The notes: a model not told the origin generated them from the sequence alone. Positions 1-5,827 are shown, numbered from the stretch's first letter. The stretch: 5,992 nt of DNA from Burkholderiales bacterium RIFCSPHIGHO2_12_FULL_61_11 (GCA_001770785.1 MERZ01000196.1:1-5992); one strand, 5' to 3'. Numbers and translations are program-made.

Positions 1-1
1 A

Positions 2-160
2 AAGAAAAAGCTGATTCTGAGCGGTTTTCACGAATGCGCGCTGGCAGCGTTTGGCGCCGCGCCTTTCATCTTCCCCGACAAAAAAATCTATTTGCAATAC
101 ACCACGACCAGCCCCAAGCTGCACAAGGTGCTGGGTGTTGAGACTCCGGTGTTTGATTGA
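2..160 (+). CDS. Ferredoxin-NADP(+) reductase-like flavoprotein, C-terminal fragment
   Basis: This is an open frame entering from the left edge and ending at TGA 158-160; 52 residues are visible. It contains [18 protein letters not shown], then FPDKK, then [16 protein letters not shown]. From memory of the family, a GFHE-A-LAA segment followed by QYTT-S-L-LGV is the typical C-terminal end of thioredoxin-reductase-like ferredoxin-NADP reductases of betaproteobacteria. These are FAD enzymes that move electrons between NADPH and ferredoxin in the cytoplasm. The N-terminal FAD and NADPH motifs lie outside the window, so the call rests on the tail alone. A strong terminator follows 23 bases after the stop, so the gene probably ends its own transcript and is not co-transcribed with the reductase operon. 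The alternative is another member of the pyridine nucleotide-disulfide oxidoreductase family. Confidence 0.72.
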   Translation, partial: KKKLILSGFHECALAAFGAAPFIFPDKKIYLQYTTTSPKLHKVLGVETPVFD

Positions 161-183
161 CAGCGCCATTGGCAACCCGACTG

Positions 184-211
184 AAGGCCCGCTTTTATGC
201 GGGCTTTTTTT
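184..211 (+). terminator. Rho-independent terminator of the upstream flavoprotein gene
   Basis: The stem GCCCGC (187-192) pairs with GCGGGC (199-204) around the loop TTTTAT, and a run of seven T follows (205-211). The stem can be extended outward by AAG (184-186) pairing with the first T residues, using one G-T wobble. It sits just after the stop at 160 on the same strand. This is a textbook intrinsic terminator and isolates the upstream gene from the reductase operon. Confidence 0.93.
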
Positions 212-479
212 GCATTTGCCTGGACGGATGGGGCCGTCATCTGTCATCTGAGAAGGCTGCAATCCCTGTCGCCAACGCGTGGAGCGCCACCTTGCCGCGC
301 TGCTGGCCTGGCGGGGTTTTCACATTCTTGTTCCGGCTGTGATGGGCATCTATGTGCGCACGCGAAGTTGGCGCGGCAAACTACAACCATGAAATCCCGG
401 CAGGTGGGTCTCAACAATGCGCCGGCGCCAACAGTCCGCCGAGCGTTGACGGGAATATCCAAGTAAATTTGTCAATTAT
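212..479. other. Intergenic stretch without a convincing gene
   Basis: The open frames here on both strands are short, overlap each other, lack a ribosome binding site and resemble no family I recognise. The region is G+C-rich up to about 450 and then turns AT-rich toward the promoter. I saw a tandem 7-bp repeat (GTCATCT at 236-242 and 243-249) and a distant inverted repeat (GTTGGCGC at 367-374 against GCGCCAAC at 425-432). I cannot assign a role to either. An unrecognised small RNA or an upstream activator site cannot be excluded. Confidence 0.6.
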
Positions 480-493
480 TTAACCCAGATCAA
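480..493 (+). promoter_or_regulatory. FNR/Anr-type (AcpR-like) binding site
   Basis: The 14-mer TTAACCCAGATCAA, read on the other strand as TTGATCTGGGTTAA, has one perfect half-site (TTGAT/ATCAA) and one half-site with two departures from TTGAT-N4-ATCAA. This is the consensus of oxygen-sensing FNR/CRP-family activators. In Azoarcus, the FNR-family regulator AcpR activates the bzd promoter anaerobically. The site centre (486.5) is about 31 bases upstream of the best -10 element, which fits a class II activator position near -41.5. Motif and spacing are seen directly; anaerobic activation is inferred. Confidence 0.6.
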
Positions 494-516
494 GATTTTC
501 CATGATTGCGGGCTTG

Positions 517-523
517 CTAAATA
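517..523 (+). promoter_or_regulatory. Candidate -10 element of the reductase operon promoter
   Basis: CTAAATA lies in an AT-rich stretch at the distance expected from an activator centred near -41.5, and predicts a transcription start at about 528-530. There is no good -35 hexamer at normal spacing, as is common for activator-dependent class II promoters. The 5' leader would be about 50 bases. The element is weak on its own and rests mainly on the spacing to the FNR-type site. Confidence 0.4.
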
Positions 524-545
524 AGTATTCCGGTACCATAATACT
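524..545. repeat. 22-bp imperfect palindrome over the predicted transcription start
   Basis: AGTATT (524-529) and AATACT (540-545) are exact inverted arms. The palindrome GGTACC (532-537) sits exactly at their shared centre (534.5). Only the two 2-base spacers (530-531 and 538-539) break the symmetry, so 18 of 22 positions are symmetric. The position, just downstream of or across the predicted start and upstream of the first gene, is typical of a repressor operator; a leader-RNA hairpin is also possible. It does not resemble the TGCA repeats I recall for the BzdR operator. No regulator gene is present in the window. Confidence 0.55.
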
Positions 546-564
546 ATTGAAATGACCACCAACC

Positions 565-569
565 AAGGA
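565..569 (+). promoter_or_regulatory. Ribosome binding site that decides the bzdN start
   Basis: AAGGA lies 8 bases before the ATG at 578. The earlier in-frame ATG at 569 overlaps this same motif and has nothing suitable upstream, so 578 is preferred. Confidence 0.65.
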
Positions 570-577
570 TGACCACC

Positions 578-1756
578 ATGAACGCCCCGATTCCTTACAA
601 CCATGAAACTGAACTCAATGAAGTGCTTGAGCGCTGCAATCAAGTCCGCATGGCGCCGGTGCCCGACGCGGACGCCCTGCCCGACGGGTTCACGGGAACG
701 CTGGGGCACTTTCCGGTGTATTTCCCTGAAGAGATCGCGCACGCCGCCGGTTTGCTGCCGATCAATGTGCTTGGCGGCGGCAACCGGCTGGAGCTCAAGC
801 ACGCCGATGCCCACATGGGCTCGTTCGTCTGCTCGATCTGCCGCTCGACCGCGGAACTTGGCCTGAACGGCTCCCTGCAGGGCCTGACTGGATTCATCAC
901 CCATCCGATCTGCGACGCGTCAAAGCACCTCGCCGGCATCTGGGCGCGCAATTTCCCGGAACAACTCGCGCAGATCCTGTATTTGCCCCAGAACGTGAAT
1001 ACCCCGGGCGCCGTCCGCTACATTGCCTCCGAGTACCAGCGGCTGCGCGGCGAGTTGGAGAAAAGGACCGGGCGCAGCATCGACGACGAGGCCTTGCGCG
1101 CCAGCATCCGCATTTACAACCAGAACCGGCGGCTGTTGCGCGAGCTCTACGCGCTGCGACGCGACGAACCCTGGAAGCTGAGCTGCACCGAGTCCTACAT
1201 CCTGACGCGCGCGCGCACGCGCATGCCGTGCGAGGAGCACAACGCCCTGCTCGGGCGCGCACTCGATGCCATCCGCCAGCGCAGCCTGCGGGCCCAGGAC
1301 AAGCCGCGTGTCGTGTTCGTGGGCGGCTTTTGCGAGCAACCTCCGCTCGAGATGCTCGAAACCATCGATGACAACTGCTACGTGGTGGACGACGACCTTC
1401 TCATCGGGCTGCGCTGGATTACCGAGGACGTTCCGGATACCGGCGACCCCATCTGGGCACTTGCCGAGAGCTTTGTTGAACGCTCGGCGGCAAGCCCGGT
1501 GCAGCACGACGAGCGCAAGACCAAGGAGGCCTACCTGATGGAGATGATTCGCGCGAGCAAGGCCGACGCCGCGATCCTCACCGCGGCGAAGTTCTGCGAG
1601 CCCGGGCTCGACGAGCAGGTGGCCTGGTCCAAGCACCTCGACCAGGAACACATCGCGTACCTGGTGCTCGAATTCGAGGAGAAGATGACCTCGTTCGAGC
1701 AGATGGGGATGCAACTCGAGACCTTTGCCGAATCCCAATTGTTCGCACTTGCCTAA
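578..1756 (+). CDS. bzdN: Benzoyl-CoA reductase, bzd-type, N (C/gamma-like) subunit
   Basis: This is one of the two iron-sulfur subunits that bind and reduce the aromatic acyl-CoA in a class I, ATP-dependent benzoyl-CoA reductase. The product from ATG 578 is 392 residues (395 from ATG 569), close to the usual size of about 380. It reads as a 2-hydroxyglutaryl-CoA dehydratase D-component protein. Likely cluster-ligand cysteines are C85 (in FVCSICRS), C112 (HPICDASKH) and C340 (AAKFCEPG); a GGFCEQPP motif holds C252. The start at 578 follows a well-spaced AAGGA. It is the first gene of the operon, 13 bases ahead of bzdO. Two dehydratase-like subunits plus two ATPase genes, rather than one, argue against a 2-hydroxyacyl-CoA dehydratase, which uses a single activator. 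The order N-O-P-Q-ferredoxin matches the Azoarcus subtype, which also includes 3-methylbenzoyl-CoA reductases, so the exact substrate (benzoyl-, methyl- or halobenzoyl-CoA) stays open. Confidence 0.85.
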   Translation: MNAPIPYNHETELNEVLERCNQVRMAPVPDADALPDGFTGTLGHFPVYFPEEIAHAAGLLPINVLGGGNRLELKHADAHMGSFVCSICRSTAELGLNGSLQGLTGFITHPICDASKHLAGIWARNFPEQLAQILYLPQNVNTPGAVRYIASEYQRLRGELEKRTGRSIDDEALRASIRIYNQNRRLLRELYALRRDEPWKLSCTESYILTRARTRMPCEEHNALLGRALDAIRQRSLRAQDKPRVVFVGGFCEQPPLEMLETIDDNCYVVDDDLLIGLRWITEDVPDTGDPIWALAESFVERSAASPVQHDERKTKEAYLMEMIRASKADAAILTAAKFCEPGLDEQVAWSKHLDQEHIAYLVLEFEEKMTSFEQMGMQLETFAESQLFALA

Positions 1757-1761
1757 AAGGA
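1757..1761 (+). promoter_or_regulatory. Ribosome binding site that decides the bzdO start
   Basis: AAGGA begins directly after the bzdN stop and stands 8 bases before the ATG at 1770. The longer reading from ATG 1725 would overlap bzdN by 32 bases and has no ribosome binding site, so it is rejected. The AAGGA-N8-ATG arrangement is the same as at bzdN. Confidence 0.75.
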
Positions 1762-1769
1762 AAAATGCC

Positions 1770-3125
1770 ATGACTACCGAAATTCTCGACACCGCCCCGG
1801 CCGGCGAAATCGCTGCAGCGGCCTTCGACCCCCGCGCGGAGGGTCAGCGCTTGATGAAGGACTGGTATACCGGGCTGACAATGGCGCCAGAGCGCGGGCA
1901 GTATGTCGCCAATGTCTTCGTGATGGGCAACGCGATCGAAATCCTGCGCACGTTCGATTTTCAGCTCGTGTTTCCGGAAATCAATTCATTGCAAACCGGC
2001 GTGCGCAAGGCCTCGGAGGAATACATACGCCTGTCCGAGGACTACGGCATGTCGCCGGACGTCTGTTCCTACGTAAAGGCCGACGTCGGCCTGATACTCA
2101 AGGAGCAGCAGCATCCGGCGGGCCTGATTCCCAAGGCCGATATCGCCATCGCCTCGAACATGTGCAGCACGTTCATCAAGTGGGCCGAGATCTGGGAGCG
2201 GATGCTGAAAACACCTACTTTCGTGCTCGATATTCCCGGGCAGCGCGCGGCGAACTGGCAGGCCCGGCCGGGTGATGCCCAGCACGCGGCAGACTCGCGC
2301 TGGGTCGAGGCGCAGTTCCGCGACCTGATCCAGAAGTGCGAAAAGATCACCGGCAAGCGCTTCAACATGGATCGTCTGGCGCAAGTCGAGGAACGCGTCA
2401 ACAAAATGATATTCCACTGGAATAACGTGATGGCGCTCAATCGGGTGTGTCCCGCACCCTTCAACGCAATGCTGGACGGCCTGACTTATATCGGCATCAT
2501 GAACGTGTATCGGGGCACGGTCGAGGGCGTCGAGTACATGCGCAAGCTCGAAGAGCAGTTGCGGGCCAAGGTGGCGCGCGGCGAAGGCCGTGTTGTCGAG
2601 GAACGTTTCCGGCTGCTGTTCTCGGGCACGCCCTGTTACGTTTCCATGCGCCGCCTGGTCGAGCTGTTCGAGACCTGGGGCGGTGTGTTCGCCTACTCCG
2701 ACTACCTGACATTCGCCTCCGGCGGAATGGATGCGGGGGAGCTGGTCTACGATACCTCGCGGCCGCTCGAGAGCCTTGCCGAAATAACTGCGCTTGCCGC
2801 GCAGCGGGGCCTGTCCAACCAGTTCTTCGCGCACGAACGGCTGGCCCAGCAGATCCGGGACTACGATGTTGACGGGATCGTCTTTCACGGTGTCAAGAGC
2901 TGCCGCTTCGTGTCTTCGGGCATGGCCGATACGCGCGATTACCTCAACAAGCGGCTGAATGTGCCGAGCCTTTACATCGAGTCCGATCTCATCGATCCGC
3001 GCTACTGGTCGGACGCGCAGATCAAGAATCGCGTCGATGCGTTCTTCGAAACGCTGCATCAGCGCGGCGGCGGCGCGCCGCTCGCGGGCAAGGCCGTTGC
3101 GGCCACAACTGGGAGTACCGTATGA
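1770..3125 (+). CDS. bzdO: Benzoyl-CoA reductase, bzd-type, O (B/beta-like) subunit
   Basis: This is the larger iron-sulfur subunit of the ring-reducing module. It pairs with the N subunit to hold the clusters and the substrate site. The product is 451 residues from ATG 1770, matching the roughly 450 of the bzd type. It belongs to the 2-hydroxyglutaryl-CoA dehydratase D-component family. Candidate cluster ligands are C99 (in PDVCSYVK), C132 (ASNMCSTF) and C378 (HGVKSCRF); the spacing of this C-C-C set along the chain is characteristic of the family. C289 lies in SGTPCY. A Gly/Ala-rich tail of about 20 residues (from 432) is probably disordered. The stop overlaps the next start (ATGA, 3122-3125), which points to translational coupling with the ATPase gene. 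In the known enzyme the N/O-type dimer accepts electrons singly from the ATPase dimer and yields cyclohexa-1,5-diene-1-carboxyl-CoA. Confidence 0.87.
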   Translation: MTTEILDTAPAGEIAAAAFDPRAEGQRLMKDWYTGLTMAPERGQYVANVFVMGNAIEILRTFDFQLVFPEINSLQTGVRKASEEYIRLSEDYGMSPDVCSYVKADVGLILKEQQHPAGLIPKADIAIASNMCSTFIKWAEIWERMLKTPTFVLDIPGQRAANWQARPGDAQHAADSRWVEAQFRDLIQKCEKITGKRFNMDRLAQVEERVNKMIFHWNNVMALNRVCPAPFNAMLDGLTYIGIMNVYRGTVEGVEYMRKLEEQLRAKVARGEGRVVEERFRLLFSGTPCYVSMRRLVELFETWGGVFAYSDYLTFASGGMDAGELVYDTSRPLESLAEITALAAQRGLSNQFFAHERLAQQIRDYDVDGIVFHGVKSCRFVSSGMADTRDYLNKRLNVPSLYIESDLIDPRYWSDAQIKNRVDAFFETLHQRGGGAPLAGKAVAATTGSTV

Positions 3126-3934
3126 AGTACGTTGCCGGAGTTGACGTCGGATCAACGCAAACCAAGGCGGTGATCATCGACCAGAACAAGACCATCGTCG
3201 GTCGCGCGCTGCTCGACATGAAGACCAGCATGGTGACCATTGCGCAAGATACATTCAAAGCGGCGCTTGCGAACGCCGATATCACCGAGGACCAGGTCCT
3301 TTACATCGTTGGCACAGGTTATGGCCGCTACAACGTGACCTTCGGCCAGGAGCAGGTCACCGAGATCAGTTGCCACGCGCGCGGCGCGATTGCGCTGTTC
3401 CCGGGCACGCGCACCGTCATCGACATCGGCGGTCAGGACACCAAGGCGATACGCGTCAAAGCCGATGGTCAGGTCGGCGATTTCACGATGAACGACAAAT
3501 GCGCCGCAGGTACCGGGCGCTTTCTCGGCGCGGCTTCCGAAGCGCTCGAGATGTCGCTCTCGGAGCTGGGACCCCTCGCGCTCAAATCACAGAATCCGGT
3601 GCGCATCACCACGACCTGCACGGTGTTCGCCGAGTCGGAGATCATCAGTCATCTGGCCAAGGGCATGTTGCCGGAGGATGTGCTGATGGGCGTGCATCAG
3701 GCGATCACGAGCCGCTGCGTTGCGCTCGCGCGCCGGGTCGGGATTGAATCGGAGGTGACGTTCACGGGTGGTGTGAGCCGCAATGTCGCCATCGTGAAGC
3801 TGATCGAGAAGGCCGCGGGAATGAAGATTAATGTGAGTCCGGATGCGCATTTTTGTGGCGCGCTGGGCGCGGCGCTGGTCGCGCACGACCGCGCTTTCGG
3901 GGTTCAAACGCAACCAGCAGCCATGGCTGCATAG
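3122..3934 (+). CDS. bzdP: Benzoyl-CoA reductase, bzd-type, P ATPase subunit (BadF/BadG/HgdC family)
   Basis: This is one of two ATPase subunits that couple ATP hydrolysis to low-potential electron transfer. The 270-residue protein has the ASKHA fold signature: phosphate-1 loop [10 protein letters not shown] (6-15), phosphate-2 loop [12 protein letters not shown] (99-110), NDKCAAGTG (124-132), CTVFAESE (166-173) and the adenosine motif TGGVSRN (215-221). Cysteines C127 and C166 fall at the same numbers as the cluster ligands of the Acidaminococcus activator HgdC, where each monomer gives two ligands to one [4Fe-4S] cluster bridging the dimer. Here the bridge would be to the Q subunit. The ATG at 3122 overlaps the bzdO stop, with GGGAG six bases upstream. 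The P symbol is by gene order; whether it is the alpha- or delta-like subunit is not certain from sequence alone. Family membership is very secure. Confidence 0.85.
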   Translation: MKYVAGVDVGSTQTKAVIIDQNKTIVGRALLDMKTSMVTIAQDTFKAALANADITEDQVLYIVGTGYGRYNVTFGQEQVTEISCHARGAIALFPGTRTVIDIGGQDTKAIRVKADGQVGDFTMNDKCAAGTGRFLGAASEALEMSLSELGPLALKSQNPVRITTTCTVFAESEIISHLAKGMLPEDVLMGVHQAITSRCVALARRVGIESEVTFTGGVSRNVAIVKLIEKAAGMKINVSPDAHFCGALGAALVAHDRAFGVQTQPAAMAA

Positions 3935-3943
3935 GAGAAGAAA

Positions 3944-4912
3944 ATGCTATACGTTGCAGGACTCGATATCGGGTCCACCTATACCAAGGCGATCGTACTC
4001 AACGACAAGCGCGAAGTCGTCGGCACCGCGGTTCGCCGCACCGGCTTCAAGCTGGCGCAGGCTGCTGAGGCCGCTTTCGAGGAGCTGCTGAAGAACAGCG
4101 GCCTCGATCGCTCGGTGATCACTTACGTCGCGGCGACCGGCTATGGCCGCTTCACTGTTCCGTTTCGCAATACCCAGGTCACAGAGCTCACCGCTCACGC
4201 CCGCGCCGCGGTGCATCTGTTTCCTGACACGCGCACCATCCTCGATATCGGCGGCCAGGACATCAAGGCGATCAAAATCGATGCCGAGGGGCGGGTGAAG
4301 GCCTTTCGCCTGAACGACAAGTGTGCGGCGGGCACCGGCGCGTTTCTCGAAAAGACCGCGCGCTACCTTGGGATCACCACCGACGACCTTGGTCCCTACG
4401 CGATGCGATCGACCAAACCGGTGCAGATCAGCAGTGTCTGCGCGGTGTTTGCGGAGTCGGAGGTGATCAACCATCTGTCGAACGGCATACCGGCCGAAGA
4501 TATCGTGATGGGCGCGATGGTGGCACTTGGCGGCCGGGCGATCCAGCTCATGCGCCGCGTCGGGATCGAGCCCGGCTACATGCTCACTGGCGGCATGACG
4601 CGCAACGTGGCGATGGTCAATGCGCTTGAATCGAGCCTCAAGTCAAAACTCAACGTGGCGCCCGACGGGCTTGGCCAGTTGAACGGCGCCTACGGCGCGG
4701 CGCTGCTCGGCCTGCGTCGCGTCGAGAAGCTGCTCGCCGAGGGCAAACCCATCTCGCTGACGGCAGCGCAGCAGGCGCCGGACGAGACCGCGACGGTGCG
4801 TCGTTGGTCGGCGAAGGCGCTGACAACAAAGCACGTCGAACCGTGCCGCGCTACCGGCGAATGCCCGGTCACCATGAAACCAGTCGAAAAGCCGCTCGAA
4901 GCGACGGCCTGA
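3944..4912 (+). CDS. bzdQ: Benzoyl-CoA reductase, bzd-type, Q ATPase subunit (BadF/BadG/HgdC family)
   Basis: This is the second ATPase subunit, a paralogue of the preceding gene and its expected dimer partner. The 322-residue protein has phosphate-1 GLDIGSTYTK (6-15), phosphate-2 ILDIGGQDIKAI (99-110), NDKCAAGTG (124-132), CAVFAESE (166-173) and TGGMTRN (215-221). Cluster ligands are C127 and C166, numbered identically to those of the P subunit. The two proteins align without a gap for about the first 241 residues. This one then carries a tail of about 55-60 residues (from about 265) that P lacks, with two cysteines spaced C301-x5-C307 in a charged, Pro/Thr-rich context of unknown role. It starts 9 bases after the bzdP stop, with AGGAG (3933-3937) six bases ahead of the ATG. 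The assignment to Q is by gene order and greater length. Confidence 0.86.
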   Translation: MLYVAGLDIGSTYTKAIVLNDKREVVGTAVRRTGFKLAQAAEAAFEELLKNSGLDRSVITYVAATGYGRFTVPFRNTQVTELTAHARAAVHLFPDTRTILDIGGQDIKAIKIDAEGRVKAFRLNDKCAAGTGAFLEKTARYLGITTDDLGPYAMRSTKPVQISSVCAVFAESEVINHLSNGIPAEDIVMGAMVALGGRAIQLMRRVGIEPGYMLTGGMTRNVAMVNALESSLKSKLNVAPDGLGQLNGAYGAALLGLRRVEKLLAEGKPISLTAAQQAPDETATVRRWSAKALTTKHVEPCRATGECPVTMKPVEKPLEATA

Positions 4913-4939
4913 AAGCGCAGTGTTGTAAAGGAGACAGCA

Positions 4940-5266
4940 ATGACCTACGTCGTTACAGAAGCATGCATCAACTGCAAGCATACCGAGTGCGTCGAAGTTT
5001 GTCCGGTGGATGCGTTCCACGCCGGGCCCAATTTCCTCGTTATCAATCCGGACGTTTGCATCGACTGCATGGCCTGCGTGCCGGCATGCCCCGTGGAAGC
5101 TATTTTCGCGGACGCCGACGTGCCGGCGGAACTGCAGCAGTACATCGCGCTCAATGCCGAATTGGCCAAGGACTGGCCGGAGATCACGAGAAAGGAGGAG
5201 GAATTGCCCGAAGCGACTCACTGGGCGAGCATCAAGGAGAAGCTCGGCCTGCTGAAGCGCGCCTAG
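4940..5266 (+). CDS. bzdM: FdI-like ferredoxin, probable electron donor to the reductase
   Basis: A small cytoplasmic iron-sulfur electron carrier of 108 residues. The first motif is C9-x2-C12-x4-C17-x3-C21-P and the second is C40-x2-C43-x2-C46-x3-C50-P. The x4 gap in the first motif, the CVEVCPVDAFH and GPNFLVI segments and a C-terminal half of about 55 residues all match Azotobacter vinelandii FdI as I recall it. In FdI the residues equivalent to C9, C17 and C50 hold a [3Fe-4S] cluster and those equivalent to C21, C40, C43 and C46 a [4Fe-4S] cluster. The free C24 of FdI is Ala25 here. The position directly after bzdQ (27-bp gap, strong AAAGGAGA) corresponds to bzdM, the ferredoxin of the Azoarcus operon. 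Delivery of electrons to the P/Q ATPase is inferred from context. The 7Fe content is a prediction from cysteine spacing. Confidence 0.85.
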   Translation: MTYVVTEACINCKHTECVEVCPVDAFHAGPNFLVINPDVCIDCMACVPACPVEAIFADADVPAELQQYIALNAELAKDWPEITRKEEELPEATHWASIKEKLGLLKRA

Positions 5267-5298
5267 GCCCGCGCCATCCAACGTACTTGCCGCGGCCC

Positions 5299-5314
5299 AA
5301 CGCGTCGACGCGTT
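5299..5314. repeat. Perfect 16-bp palindrome between the ferredoxin and hemerythrin genes
   Basis: AACGCGTCGACGCGTT is its own reverse complement over all 16 bases, with no loop. It lies in the only sizeable gap of the gene block (117 bp), 33 bases after the ferredoxin stop. A dimeric regulator site is the simplest reading. The lack of a loop makes it a poor RNA hairpin, and CG-rich palindromes also arise by chance in such DNA. Confidence 0.6.
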
Positions 5315-5328
5315 CGGAGTGCAAGCAG

Positions 5329-5347
5329 GATCGTGCGAGGCACGGTC
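5329..5347 (+). repeat. Hairpin, 8-bp stem with GAG loop
   Basis: GATCGTGC (5329-5336) pairs with GCACGGTC (5340-5347) with one G-T wobble, around the 3-base loop GAG. No T-run follows, so it is not a standard terminator. In the RNA it could protect the upstream transcript end or attenuate read-through into the hemerythrin gene. Role unknown. Confidence 0.45.
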
Positions 5348-5383
5348 ACCATCAATATCACCAACCATTAGACAGGAGACACA

Positions 5384-5824
5384 ATGCCACTCATCAGCGA
5401 CTACATGAACAAGGACCACAAGCATTGCGACGCTGCCTTCGTGCGCGCCGAGGATAGGGCAGCGGCAGGGGACTGGACCGGCCTGGAGCGCGATTGCGGA
5501 ACGTTTTTGCGCGAGATTGAACGCCATATCGGGATCGAGGAAAAACTGCTGTTTCCGGTGTTCGAGGAGAAAACCGGCATGGCCAGTGGACCGACCGAAA
5601 CGATGCGCATGGAGCACGAACAGATGCGTGGAATGTTCGCGCAAATGCGCGCGGCAATCGAAGCCAAAGACGCGCAACAGTACCTGGGCACTGCGGAGAC
5701 CCTGCACATTCTTTTGCAGCAGCACAACATGAAAGAGGAAACCATGATGTATCCGATGCTCGACCAGTCGCTGGGCGAGGACGCGCGTAGCCTGCTCACC
5801 CAAATGGAAAGCCTTGCGGCCTAG
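5384..5824 (+). CDS. Hemerythrin HHE-domain protein
   Basis: This is a single-domain hemerythrin-like protein of 146 residues, predicted to be a four-helix bundle with a non-haem di-iron site, with no signal peptide or membrane segment. Visible ligand candidates are H12 (in NKDHKHCD), H48 and E52 (ERHIGIEE), H78 (MEHEQM), H108, and H114 with E118 (QQHNMKEE). This is the H...HxxxE...H...HxxxE pattern of bacterial hemerythrins. Such proteins bind O2 and in some cases sense or detoxify NO. It starts after AGGAG (5374-5378) with a 5-base gap, 117 bp downstream of the ferredoxin, on the same strand. Placed beside a reductase that oxygen inactivates quickly, it may scavenge, store or sense oxygen for the complex; this is inference from position. 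A di-iron sensor or iron-handling role is also possible. The protein is rich in Met in the middle helices. Confidence 0.85.
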   Translation: MPLISDYMNKDHKHCDAAFVRAEDRAAAGDWTGLERDCGTFLREIERHIGIEEKLLFPVFEEKTGMASGPTETMRMEHEQMRGMFAQMRAAIEAKDAQQYLGTAETLHILLQQHNMKEETMMYPMLDQSLGEDARSLLTQMESLAA

Positions 5825-5827
5825 GCG

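Noticed and set aside
367..432. Inverted repeat GTTGGCGC / GCGCCAAC with a 50-bp gap
   Set aside because: The arms are short, far apart and in G+C-rich DNA where such matches are expected; no supporting structure between them.
157..466. Short overlapping open frames on both strands in the leader region
   Set aside because: They cross the terminator or overlap each other, have no ribosome binding sites, and have arbitrary-looking composition with no family match.
469..497. Sigma-70-like promoter with TTGTCA as -35 element
   Set aside because: At 17-base spacing the -10 would be AAGATT, a poor match, and it would overlap the FNR-type site; the activator-dependent arrangement fits better.
569..577. 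Earlier in-frame start for bzdN (ATG 569, adding Met-Thr-Thr)
   Set aside because: The AAGGA motif abuts this ATG and cannot serve it; the same motif is ideally spaced for ATG 578. The difference is only three residues.
1725..1769. Extended N-terminus of bzdO from ATG 1725
   Set aside because: It would overlap bzdN coding sequence by 32 bases with no ribosome binding site, whereas ATG 1770 has AAGGA at 8 bases and gives the usual length.
920..1792. Minus-strand open frame (about 290 codons) opposite bzdN
   Set aside because: Shadow frame of bzdN; no ribosome binding site or motif of its own.
1986..3155. Long open frame on the minus strand (about 389 codons) opposite bzdO
   Set aside because: It is an antisense shadow of a G+C-rich gene. 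The plus strand encodes a clear family protein over the same bases, and the minus product shows no recognisable motif.
578..4912. Alternative reading as a 2-hydroxyacyl-CoA dehydratase operon
   Set aside because: Those systems use one activator ATPase with two dehydratase subunits. Here two distinct ATPases and a ferredoxin follow the bzd gene order.
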